A stretch of 64,000 nucleotides of DNA, taken from positions 1-64,000 of the forward strand of contig DF237295.1 of NCBI GenBank assembly GCA_000708835.1, given 5' to 3'. The notes below the pieces were generated by a model. That model worked only from the letters and a program-made list of their open reading frames with translations, had not been told where the DNA came from and ran no database searches. The DNA is from Klebsormidium nitens (lineage: Eukaryota; Streptophyta; Klebsormidiophyceae; Klebsormidiales; Klebsormidiaceae). Both the position numbers and the translations under genes were made by a program. Below, one piece after another: positions 37,004 to 48,900 of the stretch; within the stretch, counting starts at the first letter, position 1, and the number at the start of each line of letters is the position of its first letter.

Positions 37004-38008
37004 CGTCCGGGCAAAATCTCTACAGCGAAACAAAGCAGCTTAAAGGCAGCCCTGACGGCAGACACGTTGCAGGAGGGCAAAACTTTGAACTGTTCTAACA
37101 ATCTCAGCCGCTGAGCAGATTAGGCTCCACAAAGCAGTTGGGCGCCGTCTCAGAAGAATTAAACTCATGCAAGCTTACTACCTTCTGAAGAACTTGAAGT
37201 TGAATGAAGGCGGACCGGGACAGCCTGCCAGTGCTTGTGCTCGTCTTGCTGGCGAGGTTGAGGTTGCTGCTTGGTTCCCGATCCAAGTTTAACTATTCTA
37301 AAATCTTGTCTCTGGTTTCAGGCCTACATACCTATACGGGCGGGTACAGGTCTATGAATCTAATACCAGCAGATTTAATGTATTTATCTTATTTTCTTCA
37401 TATTCATATGGGCGTCAAAACCGGCATATCAGATGTCAGAGACGGCAGAGATACAACATTCTTTGAACCAAGCGCTTGATGAAACGGCACATTCGCGGTA
37501 TTATGGGGTGTGCACCTCATGTCAGCATATTTTGGGCTCAAAATCTCCTGGATATGCTTGAAAAGTACCTATGAGATTTTACTACGTGTACTTTTTTGTG
37601 TTGATTTGTTGTTGGAATTAGAACCTGTTCATGAAGCTGCTCAAGCTGGGCAATATCCTTCAACAGAACAGATCAGTGACAGAAGTCGCATTGTGACCAG
37701 TTGCATCGCAGAAAGCCTAGGCAGCAGTTCTTTATTCTGCCACAAAGCCGTTAGCTGTTCCTTTCAAGGCGGAACAAAACCTCGCCGGTCAGTTCTGCGA
37801 TTGATCCCCATACAATTCCTCAGTTCATTTCTTTTTATCACCAGATCCAAAACTTTTTGCCCTCAACAACGATAGTCTGGAAAAGCAGGCTCTTGGCCGT
37901 AGTTGTCAAGTGAAGATCAAAGCCTCTTGCTACCTATCGCTCTAGAAAGCAAGCACAAGGTGCCGTCAGCTCGTAAAGCTGGCGAGGCCTCTTGCACGGG
38001 TGAAGTCG
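37004..38008. promoter_or_regulatory. Divergent intergenic region FCF1 / purple acid phosphatase
   Basis: One kilobase separates two start codons on opposite strands, so it should contain both promoters and 5' UTRs. I see no coding exon that joins either gene and no long repeat. Confidence 0.5.
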
Positions 38009-41000
38009 ATGAAGGAGGTGCGCCGCTACCTGCGGACTTTGAGGGGCCATAGGGGGCCCCTACTGCGTACCCTATGTTTGATGGCTGGCATTCTGGGGCT
38101 GCTCCTCTATCTGACGCGACACCATCACGAGTTGCACAGCACAAAGCCTTTGTACTTTGTCAGCATTGGTGAGCGAGTGCCAGGAAGTGGTGTCAGCTGA
38201 GCTCTGATCAACTTCAATTCAGGACAATACAATCAGACTCTGACAGGATCTTGTCTAATTGACCTGTCTTTGGTGAGCTGGATGATGCTGATCTGCTTTT
38301 GCCTCAACATCAGGGCCCTCATTGGACGTGCTTGGCAGCTGAGCTCTCCTTATCAAAGGGCTCAGACGATCTGGGTCAGTAGTATGAATGTGTGCATCGA
38401 AAGGAAGGCTGCTTTCTATTGTTTAAGATCTGCTGTGGTCAAAACAAACAATGGCATTTCCTAAAGTAGCTACTTTTTCCCAAATATCCTCAATGTGCGC
38501 GCAAAAGATAGCGTAAGCAACCATGAGCTTGTGCTCAATGATGCATGCATTGAGACCGTGTCTCTGAGAGAACCAACCGCAAAATGTCTATTTAAAGGTT
38601 CAGTGTTGTCCTTTTGAACATCTGCAGGGGATTATGGAGCTGGCAACGCGACACAGCAAGCTGTTGCAGACCAGGTATGAGCAGACTCTCTGATAAACGA
38701 CAATCTTTTCAATTCCGGGCAGCTAGCATGCAATTATTTCAATCTCATCATGTGCAGATTCCATTGCAACTAGCCTAGTCACTGCAATCAGTCCCCAATG
38801 TTATCTTGCTGCCTCTTAATGAGTATCCCTGACCCACTGATCTGTACATGTATAGCTGGCAAAGACAGTGGGGGAGTACGGGGTACAGTTCATACTGACG
38901 CTAGGAGACAACTTCTACTCCAGAGGTACAATTTTGCAAACTCTTGCTCTACAATCTCTGATTGGAAGTCTGCGGACACAGAGTTCCACTGCACGTTTGC
39001 TCTCTGCCTAGACCATACCAAAGTCCCGAGCAAACCAACTTGCAAGTCTGATATTCGAGGCAAAAGAACGGGGACATTCCGGTGTGCAAAATGATGTTCT
39101 AACATGGGAGACGACCAGCTTAACATAGACCCTCAATCGCCAAGCGGTTAGAAAGGGGATTGTCATATCCGACCAAAGGAGCTGCTGGCACGTCTTACAC
39201 AGCAACGTGGACTTTGTCTCTTCTCTGGCTGAGCCAAAGGATTACATAACACTTGTTGTCCGTGAAGGCTGCCCACAAAAAGCGCATGACTAATCAGCGC
39301 GTTCGTTTTTCCAGGTGTAACGAGCTTGGAGGATCCAATCTGGCAAAAGCGCTTTGAGGTAAGTGTGCGCTCGCATCCGTGTGCAAATCCAAGCTCTGTC
39401 GAACTTCTTAACACCAGCTCAATCGCCATACCATCTTTGCGTGTCCTGTGCCCCCAACGACCTGATCTGCCTGCTTGGAGCATGTTGAACATTTCGCATC
39501 AGCCTAGTGCTTCCAAGTCGCAGGACCCACGTCTGGCAAGATCAGAAACTGTCGACAATTTCCCCAGAATCTAATAGAGTCTAAACAAGAATCTTCCCCA
39601 GAACTATGAAGGTTGCCAATCGGCGTGCATCTAAATTGCACTTGTCTGGATCTTGAACCAGAGCCTTCGATTCAAGGGGTTATTAGCAGGTTCAATTTGC
39701 GAGAGGGTTGTTGAAAAGAGCGCATGTTGGTTTTGGAACGGTCTTGTTGATCGACTCTTCTAGGTTCTTTCATAAAGCTTGCTTCTAAGAGATAGTCAGG
39801 TATATGCTTATAAGGTTAGAAACTGAATCCTGCTCCTCTTCCCCTCTCCTAACAGGCGGTCTACCACCACCCAAGTCTGCAAGTACCCTGGTAAGTCCCC
39901 CTGCTCGGGCCCCGCGTTTTGGACACGAAGTAGCGCTTGGTTGCAATTCTCCTTTTCCAAAATATCATCTCTGCTCTTGTGGATCGGGAAAGAGGGCTCT
40001 CTTTACATTGCTTGGAAGTCCCTGAATTGTAAACGGTCCGATCAGTGGTCCGAAACAAAGGACCTCAACGCAGGGGAGAAAAGCGAAAGAGCACCCTGAA
40101 GTTCGCTAGAAGTCCTGATTTCAGCACGGCGTGCTGATGTGACGATGAATTTCCTAAGTCCGTCTTGGGTGCTCAAAAGATTCGACTTACAGAAGCGCCC
40201 AGCAGACTGGATACTCATGATTCCGGCTTGATTCGCGTCGCCTTTTCACCATATACTTGCAATCAGAAGGGAAACGGGGCATGTAAGCAGTGTCCGCAAG
40301 ACAAGGGCACTCCCTGCGACCTTCGTTCGGATCCGGTCAACAGCTGTATCTTGAACATCCGATCTGCGGATTTGACGACATGCAAGGGAGGATGCCTACG
40401 ACGAGATTTTGTCACCTTAACAATGTCCTTGATTTGTCGATGCGCTTGAATTCAACAGGTCGTGAAGTTTGAAGCTTCGTGGAAGCATCTCGGCGGTCAT
40501 TTCCAGTCTCCAAGCACCAACTTTGTCCTAAACCGAACTCGATTGACTTGGTTAACCGAGCCTCAACCATTAACCAGGTACATAACCTTGGGCGACAACG
40601 ACGACCGGGACGACAGTGTCGGCGCACCAAGTCCAACTTCATACCGCAACGGCCTCCTAGGTGATAAACCCAGAGTCACTGCCGCCTGGTTGACGAAGTT
40701 TTCCCCATTCACAGGCACTTTATCATGGGCGAGTACGACCACCGGGGCAACGTGTCGCCGCAGCTCAGAGCAAAAGATCCTCAACCCGCGACTTATTACC
40801 ACTCTCTTCCTTGACCTTAATTGGGCAGTGGTCCCACCCGTTCACCGAGCCTTCCACACTAATCAGGAACATAACCCTGGGCGACCACGACGTGTTGGCG
40901 CAGCTCAATTCCGAAACTTCTAAATCCTGGTTCTTTTTCATTCTTTTGATTTCTTGTCTTCAGCCCCAGTGTTCTCCTCACCTAGCTAACAAAACTTTCC

Positions 41001-44000
41001 TCACTGACCAGGTACATAACCCTGGGCGATCACGACCACCGGGGCAACGTATCAGCGCAGCTGCTCTACACGGAGCGGTCGGAGCGGTGGCACCTCCCCA
41101 GCCCCTACTACTTGCAACAGGTGGCGCTCAGCGAAGAGCGCCACCTGGACATCGTCGTCACCGACAGCATCGCCCTTGAGGTTAGCATGACGTCACCCTT
41201 GCTCAAAAGCGTTCAAGGATTTGCTGCAACGACGCACGTTCTTAGCCCATTGGGTTGCGACCAATTGACGCTCTTAACATCGATGTCGTCGTGGCATTGC
41301 GCTCTCAGTCAGCGTGACATCATCTGCATTGCCTAGATGAAGATAAAGCCTTATGTATGTGTCGAGCGACGGCACCTCCTATCCTCGATTTCTTTGGCAT
41401 TCTGAGTAACAAAGCAGTCAGTTTGTTCGATCTAGGTTTCCAATATAAGCATCGAAGCCTTGACAGCGCGTTTTGAAACGGCAAAAAGAAAAGCGGATTC
41501 GCAGAGGCGAAGCTTCTCGACGGACGATGCAATGTCCGACCACTTGTACGTACAACCTTTCAGGTTCGATGGCGTCCTACTCCTTGCCCGATCGACAGGG
41601 TGGTAGCATCACTTAGGCATTGCTTCGAGCAGAGGAAATACTAAAAGCCCACGTTATCCTCTGGAAGTCATAGACTTTAGTTTTCTTGTGCAGGGTGCTT
41701 TGGCGGTGGGGCCCAAGGAGCGACGCTTCTTCAACGACTACACGCAGCAGTGGGTGGACGCACAGGTCAGCAGCCGTTCTAGTCCTCGCTTCTCCTTTAG
41801 TCCCTCGTTTGTGAGTTTTCACTTGCTTTCTACCCTCTTCCTTCGGCTTTTTTTCAGTTCGTAGCTGGTCATTCTCCGCTCTCCCAGAACTACGTTCCTG
41901 CTTGTGGGCCCCCGCTTCTAGTTCCTTGCTCGTTCGATTGTGCTCCTGATCATGAAGCGAGACTTGGCCCTTTGTTCGGGGCCAACGTCCCTCTCATCTC
42001 TCCCAGCTGTAATCTGCCTTCAAAGCTGTTGTTGAAAGGTGATTGCTGTTTCGACTGTTCACGGCATGCTTCCCTATGAAACACTGCCGGGTACCCTGTG
42101 ACTATGATACAGCGAAGTTGTTCTGGAGGGTGTTTTTGCGTAGCAGGGATTTGAAGAGGATGTGAACGGTCGATTCCCACCACTCTTTCCCGTTGATAAA
42201 AGTTCGGCGGCAGGCAACACAAGTCCAGTCCACTGCAGCCCTTCGCTGACCCCTCATCAGAAGACCAGTGCGTGATTTGTCGCCTTCTCCGTCATATTGG
42301 CAACTGTCGTGCGACCTAACATTTTAGTTCTACCCGGGCACATAAACTAGAAAATATAACCGAGATGAACACTTAGTTTAACCACGCGCTCCGCACCCCA
42401 ACCCACCCTAAGCAGCTTACGCAACCCCCGCGTCTCTTGAGCGCCTGTCTTAAGTCACACGTCTCTAAATTCACCCGAGAGTTGTCAGAGTCCTTCCGTC
42501 ATCCATTATATTTTCGATTCACGCGAAAGGTAACACATAGATTATCATTGCCTTGCCGAACGCGGCTCCTTGTGCCCTATACTCTTTCGGACTATCTTAT
42601 GAACAATGAGCGGCAGGTATAATAAGCTCGTCAGCCTGGGACGGGTGGGGTTAGTTTGGGGATTAGGGTGGGTACGGGTGCGGAGCAGGTAGATTGTTGG
42701 GTTAGGGTTTCAGTGTTAGATGGAGCTTTATATACCCTGGCTTTTATTATCCCTAGCTTAGTCCGTCATCTATCCTCGTGCAGGCTGGCAAGGCACACCT
42801 AGACTGGCTGGAGGCGACCCTCGCAAACAGCACCGCAGACTGGTAGGTCGCCCCCAGCGCCATCCTCGTAGAGACCCTGGGAATAAGTACAGTAGTACTC
42901 TCGATTGTATGTTGACTTACGGCTATGTTGAGTTAGGTCATTCCCTGGGGACGGGTGGGGTTGGTGTGGGGATTTAGGGTGGGTACGGGTGCGGAGCCTG
43001 TTAGTTTGTGTTTAGGTTTTTAGTTTGTTTGAGCCCGGGGACTTGACCTAACATAACATACACCTAACTCAACATGAAATTGAGACCTATGGAGTAAGGC
43101 TCCAAATCCTCACCCTTCGGAGGATCTCTATCCTGCGAGTTGAAGTAGCACAGGCACGAACATACGATATTTTCTGTCAGAGCTTCTGATTGATGTGGGT
43201 ATGGGAATCTTCGTAAGGACCCATAAAGCGTCTAGCAGACTCGGAACTCAGGTAGATGCAGAGAGTCTGATTTTCTGAGGGTGCCCCCAAGTGGGCGCCT
43301 ATGATGTGAGCTTCGAGAAGTCTGACCACAGAATCACCGGAACGAATCTCTTAAATTGATCTCATATTGGATCGTTGCAATCTTTACTACGGCTCCGACT
43401 AAGCTTTGCCAATCCGATATGCTTTCTTACGATATGAGACTGGCCTGACGTCATCGCACGCTCCGTCGATCGCCCAGGTGCATAGTTGCGGGCCACCGCC
43501 CCGCCAAAACGGCCGCGGACCGCGACCGTTTCCGGGGAGACTTCGCCCTCATGGAAGTGCTGCCGCCTCTTCTCTCGCGCCACAGCGTGGTGAGGGAGAA
43601 GAACTGAGCCCTTAACCATGCTTGGTTAGGAGGGGTTAATCAGGCTGGAACCATTTCCGCTTGATAGTGGTGAGCTAAAGGAGACGTCTATTTGGGCAGT
43701 TCTCCGGACTCTCACCAAAGTTACATCTAGGATTGCGCAACAAGCTACCAAGCTGGTCGGAGCAGCTTCCTCTACGATCGAGACAATCCGTTTTCTTCAT
43801 GGAATCGAATCTTAGTCAAGCCAACCTTTCGTAACCCCGATTCGCAGGACGCGTACCTGAGCGGGCACGACCACGTGGGCCAGCATTTTGAGGAGGGGCA
43901 CGTGCAGTTTCTGGGCAACGGGTTGGGCGGCTACAAGACGCACGTCGTGTCAGCGGACGCGAGCGCGTTGTGGGTCGAGTAAGAATATCAGACATGTTGC

Positions 44001-45109
44001 AAGAGTCTGTTGTCTGATTCGAGCGCGTTGTGAATCGTGATATGACTGGGCCGACCAGTCGTCCAAAGGTTTTTGTCTTCCTGATTCCTTGTGGGTGGAG
44101 TTATGGCCTTCCCGGAGATTCTTCGCTTTTCATCCGAGCGCGTTGTGGATAAAGTAAAAGCAATCAGAAATTCCTACTTTGCCTGAGCCGAGCCCGTTGA
44201 GGGTCGAGAAAGCCAGCCAGTCGGTTTCAAGAGTCTCTTTTCTGATCCGATCTCTCGGGGTGGCCGTTTGGAGTCGATCGTGATTGCCCACGGTAAGAGC
44301 GGTTAGCGACTTGTCGTCACAGGATTCGCTTGCAGTCTGTCTTTCTGCCTGTTCAAGGCATCGCCTTCATTCATCAACTCGCCGAAACGTCATCCGCAAG
44401 CTGTGCTACGCAATCGCTTAGTACTGCCGCATAACATCTTGATTGACTGCTGAGGAGGTTTGCGACGGGCTCGCCTTTACGTCGGTAAAATCCGATGAAC
44501 CCTACAATCCATGCTCACAGCCTGCCACTAAAGGCCCCGGCCAATCTGGTGCCATCGCCAGTTGCAGCTCTTGGCTCGGCGCAGCCAGTGAAGTTCCAAA
44601 TTACTACTTTGGCGCGGATCACGGGTTGCTGATCTTTCCCCTTCCTTCTCGCAGGACCGGCTTCAACGGGTTCCTCCTTCACAAGGTGACAAATAAAGAG
44701 TTGGTGAGTGTTCGACCACCAACCGTCTCTTGCTTGCGTGATAATTACGTCTCTGCATCTTCGTTATACTCGACTGTTTGGAAGAAGAGAAAACAAGCGA
44801 CGCCGATGAAAGGCTACTTCAAAGTGCACGACTGTATGTCATATGAAAGTTTCGAGCAGCACAGAGCTTTCGGCCGCTTGGATGTTGTTTGGAGGCCTTA
44901 TTTGCCATTTCAGTGTTTGCTTCAACGCGTCACAACGTTTGGCCAAACCCCTTCATGTTATATCCTAGCGATTGGGCCAGATTGGATTTTGATTTCGCGT
45001 CGACCACCCTTGCTGTCTTACCCGGCAGTGCGTTTTGAGTGCAGACTTCTTCCTTCATCGACTCAGAAGGGCGAACCAGGTACACGACCAAGATATTGTC
45101 ACAAAGTAA
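38009..45109 (+). CDS. Purple acid phosphatase (small, ACP5/PAP17-type metallophosphatase), N-terminal signal anchor
   Basis: A binuclear-metal phosphatase that would release phosphate from esters in the secretory pathway or apoplast. Exons: 38009-38168, 38628-38674, 38856-38925, 39315-39358, 39856-39890, 41012-41180, 41694-41765, 42784-42842, 43478-43589, 43848-43978, 44655-44703 and, less surely, 45029-45109. They total 1029 nt, 342 aa, in frame; small plant PAPs are about 330-340 aa. An earlier in-frame ATG upstream of 38009 was not seen. A basic N-terminus and one hydrophobic segment (about residues 18-38) form a signal anchor or signal peptide. Metal-ligand motifs in order: GDYG (D55), TLGDNFY, LGDHD (residues 123-127), VAGHR (H225) and SGHDH (263-265). 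Motif III normally reads GNH[D/E]; here the metal-binding Asn is Asp. Small-PAP features VTSLEDPIW and DHRGNVSAQ are present. Tandem copies of exon ends occupy introns 5 and 11. Confidence 0.9.
40546..41060 (+). repeat. Four tandem copies (~145 bp) of the acceptor and start of PAP exon 6
   Basis: The real exon 6 opens at 41012 with the acceptor ACCAG then GTACATAACCCTGGGCGA. Diverged copies with their own AG occur at 40577 (ACCAG, GTACATAACCTTGGGCGA), 40714 (CACAG, then CACTTTATCATGGGCGA) and 40866 (ATCAG, GAACATAACCCTGGGCGA). Spacings are 137, 152 and 145 bp. The copies continue 40-60 bases into the exon (CACCGGGGCAACGT-like) and then fade, with no donor site, so they look like decoy acceptors. 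Confidence 0.88.
42638..43022 (+). repeat. G-rich direct repeats flanking PAP exon 8
   Basis: Copies at about 42638-42710 (intron 7) and 42946-43022 (intron 8) share GGGACGGGTGGGGTTAG/GG, GGGTGGGTACGGGTGCGGAG and a following TTAGG-rich tail. They are about 308 bp apart and bracket exon 8 (42784-42842). The runs of G could form G-quadruplex RNA in the pre-mRNA. Confidence 0.85.
43958..44235 (+). repeat. ~5 tandem copies (52-60 bp) of the PAP exon 11-like donor region (end of exon 43848-43978 model)
   Basis: The end of the GHDH-containing exon (43848-43978, tenth in the model) reads GCGAGCGCGTTGTGGGTCGA before the donor GTAAGA. Related units follow at about 44021 (TCGAGCGCGTTGTGAATCG), 44080 (weak, TTCCTTGTGGGTGGAGT), 44136 (CCGAGCGCGTTGTGGATAAAGTAA) and 44188 (CCGAGCCCGTTGAGGGTCGAGAA). 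They share TCTGATT and GAGTCT spacer words. Unit lengths shrink from about 60 to 52 bp. Confidence 0.8.
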
Positions 45110-45932
45110 AAGGAGAGCTAAGCAAGCCGGACTTAGATTTATCTAACATGCACATCTACGAGCGGATATATTTGTCGCTCAAATTGATCCCTTTGAATGT
45201 TTACTGACGCATTACCTATATAGTTACTAAATCGACTTTCTTATATCAAGATATATTCGATGTGCAATTCATCGTCAGCAGGCAAATGTAGGCCTCGCAA
45301 AGAGCTTGCATGGTGCCCGTAATGAATATCGACATCCGAGCTATAGTGTTTGAACTTAGCTGTTTGGACTAGAGACAAAATCGTACCTGGGTACTCTGCA
45401 TCGCATCCGACACTCGAAAGGTTCCCATGGACACAGGTTCTAGCCCGCGCCCAATTAAATTAGCCATGGCATGCGCACCGGCAATGCTACGTACTAAATT
45501 CTGCGAGTTGGCTGCCCCCATGTATATTTCTGATTGAACTGCACCGGCCTGACGTACCATTTATTGCATGCGGGCCAACTGGCCTATCGAGTCTGCTGCG
45601 GTACTATTGGTGCAGGGCAAATCTTTAATCGTACAAGCAGCACGTCGCAATGCATGCACCCTGCAGAATATCCCTAATCTCAAGATCGCAGATTTCAAGC
45701 TAGGCAACAATCTTGCTCTATGTAATCCGTGTCAACAGAAGAAGATGTGCTCAAGTTGTTGCAACTAAGCGGTCTGACCGACATGAGTCATAAATATGTG
45801 CCCCAATGTGTCTTTGCCCTACTTACAGCCCAAACTCTCTATCTACATGCCAACCACTGACTGTCCAAGCAAAGCATGCGGCAAGCTAGCTGGCCAAAGA
45901 AACCTCCTAACCAAACAAAACCAACCGGTCAT
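45110..45932. other. Convergent intergenic region, PAP / channel-like gene
   Basis: About 0.8 kb between converging stops. Apart from the broken coding-like stretch listed separately, I see no gene, RNA or repeat. Confidence 0.45.
45369..45672 (-). pseudogene. Broken coding-like stretch of unknown family
   Basis: On the minus strand a continuous frame reads STAADSIGQLARMQ, one in-frame TAA, then MVRQAGAVQSEIYMGAANSQ and a further alanine-rich helical-looking tract up to a possible donor at 45390. The amphipathic Ala/Gln-rich composition and the lone stop suggest a relic of a coding exon, perhaps from a mobile element or a lost gene. I do not recognise the family, and chance is possible. Confidence 0.25.
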
Positions 45933-48900
45933 CTACAGACCTGCCGGAATGTCTACACTGTCCCCACGCGATAGTGCCAACCGCTTCTGCTCTGTCGCCG
46001 TGATTTGCTCCGGCGGACCCCTCTTTGATATCGACCGTGCCACCGAAGAGCCCTTCTTCAACCATGACGAGATCGTGAAGGCGGGGCTCGGGGCGTCCGC
46101 CTCAAAGAACACATACCAGATGAGGAAGATATAGCTTATGTAGCCAGGGATGGAGCCAATCAGCGTGAAGATGATTGCCACCAGGTTCTTCTCCCGCAGC
46201 GTGACCTCGTCATAGCTTATGCTGGCCGCCAGGACAACAGCGCCGAAATTGGCAGTCGCGGCCTGCGCGGCCGGGATGTTGTGGAGTGACGCAATGCCGG
46301 CGGTCACGTTGGGAAGAGGGGTCGTGGTAAGAGCGCCAAAGATGGGGTACTTCACAATCTGTGAAGAGAGCAAGCGTCAAGGCGGTGAATTATCCGGAAT
46401 CCTCGGTATTTGCTGCGGCATCAACTATTCTTGACAGGGTAATTGTTAAGGATAAAGAAATCTATGTTACTTTCGTGACCAATGAGCCGCAAACTTGAAA
46501 ACCCGAAGCAGAAATCCTGCATAATGGTGTCCTGTCTACACATTCTTGAGAGTTCCCAGCTTCGATCTTCTCAAGGCTCCAAGTGGATCCAATTGCGCAG
46601 TGACATCAAAGTCCCGAAACCTTGTTTCAGAAAGCTTCGCCTGGCAGATGCTATTCAATCCCTAGCGCAAGTTCCGAGGAAACAACTGACTGCATCTTGA
46701 GCCCTCATTCCGATAAGCCCTAACGAAAAGGATGAGACCTCAAAGTTTAGAAAGTCTGCTGGTACAAGTGAATCTCACTTGGAATTACAGAAGCACTGCG
46801 GCACAACCCTGATCGTCAATGAAAGTATTCCGCAGGGTCGCAATTCTGAGTTGCGGAGACATCAACGCCCCGTAGATATTGCCAGGTGACAGAGGCTAAG
46901 ACCCTCCCCATCTTTCGCTGGATTTTCCGGTTTCCAGGATCCCCACAGCTGAAGCCGTAAAAGTCTCTGCCAACAAAGTTCATTCGCAGATGTCGCACGA
47001 ACACGAGTTGGCAATACATCAAGTTGGAAGGAAGAACCGGCTTACACTGTGGCCATCTGCAAAGATCCGGTTGGTCTTCTGCATCTGGATCGTGGTGCGT
47101 GCAAACGGCTGGAGGAACGTCGCGCCCTCCTCAAACTTCTCCACGCTGTCGGCCTCCTCGAAGATCTCCTTGAAGTCGCGCAGAAAGCCGTTGTTCGCAA
47201 TCAGCTTGGGACCGCCGAAGTCGGTGAAGTACACGTTCATCCCCACTGCATATACGTGCAAAGCACAGCTATTCACAGACTACGGTATACACGTTCTTCT
47301 CAGCTGCTTTCGAGATTCTTAAACCTTGTGCAAGGAGCGTTGCTCAAATTGTCCTAACATTCAGCGTTTCTGACGGGAAGGACGACGCAAACAAACGGCA
47401 TCCGAGTAGCTACTAGACAACGAAACATGGATGATTTGTTTGAATGGTAGAGTCCAGCACAGACTTTAGGCTGACAAGGAAACCACAGCCGTTGTGTGCT
47501 CTATCCCCGAACAAACAGCAGTAGCCACTAGCCTTACAACACAGTACAAGCGGGAGGGGTTTCGAAACTTCTGAATGCCAGCCGGTAAAGCAAAGCCTGC
47601 GAAAAGGAAGGCTGCAGGCCATCCTGCTAAACCGCAAGCGTGTTTAGGCATGAGAGGCAAGTGCGTGAGGGGCAAATCGACGCCGGCTTTACAGCTGGAT
47701 ATCGGGCCTAACCATGTGCGCTGGGAAGAGGACAAATGAAAGAGGAAAGAGGAAAGGCGCCAGTCGCTCAAAGCGATGAACCTCTGCTGCAGCGCACGGA
47801 GGCTGTCCTCGGGTACCTGACGGGAACGAGGCCGAAAGTGGCACCAGTCTGTCGCCGGAAAGAAACCTTATCAAGAGCGCTGGGAAATAGAGAAGCCGGA
47901 CCACCGAAGAAAGAGCTCGAATCGCTCACGGCCAATGAAGCTCTGCTGTAGCGCACTGAGGCCGCTCTGGTAAGTCGACCTTGGGTACATGACATAAACC
48001 TGCCCCTCCCAGGGAATGTCGGTGGGGCCCTGCGGGTTCAGCTTGAAGGACACGCACTGCGTCGCCCGCGGCCCTTTGAGCTGCCGGTTCATAATCTGGG
48101 AAGGGAAGCGGGAATCAGGCTTAAATTGTAGATACAAGCAACAATTCAGGTTCTTTTGATATTTGAACACCCGGTGCTTTCAGCGCTTTCCACAGTGCGC
48201 AAACAGTCCCAGACACAGAATGACAAACAGACTGAGTACATTAAGATAGCAAGCGAAGGAATCGGTGTCAGGTTTGTTACTGATAGTAAGGTCGAGGCCT
48301 TGTCCGGATGCGCTTGGTAGAGCTTTATAAGAAGTAATCAGGCAGAATCATGACAAAAATACACGGGCTGCTTGCTCACGGTCACTTTTTGTTCTGTCAA
48401 ACCTGCAAGTAGTAGGCCCCTCAGTAAGGGGCACTCACCTGTATACTCAACAGTTTCGATTGTTTATCATTTCAACTCCTCAAAGAATACACAACGCCAA
48501 TGGGACCGGCGCTGCCTGATGAAGAAGGCTTCTGGAATACACATCGTAAAGGATACGACCACGAAAGGGCTTAATGCAGAAGTCCACTGCCCAACCCTGC
48601 TTCTCACCCCTGAAATAACTTACCTGCACCGTGACAACCTCAGGCACACAGAATGTATCAGTGCGCGCACTCGCCCCCGCATTGTTGCTCTGCAGCACGA
48701 GCTCCGGGCTCCCAACATCGTCCCCACAGCCTACGTAGATGTTGCCGGTCAGATTGTACGTATCGGGGTTACTGCTGCATATGTAGATGTATGGCAAGAA
48801 CGGCAGTTTCGACTGGATGGTCTCCTCCACTATGTGATTCTTCACGAGGTTCACGACCTGCGAAGGAGAAAGAGCCAGGACAGGTTGGTGATTCCTGCTG

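Noticed and set aside
39125-39160. tRNA-like words (GCCAAGCGGTTAGAAAGG)
   Set aside because: Resembles a Leu/Ser tRNA D-arm only; no matching acceptor stem, anticodon arm or T-arm was found nearby.
44443-45207. 254-codon open frame over the phosphatase 3' end
   Set aside because: It is the frame of the small exon 44655-44703 read through flanking introns; only the TGFNGFLLHKVTNKEL part resembles the family.
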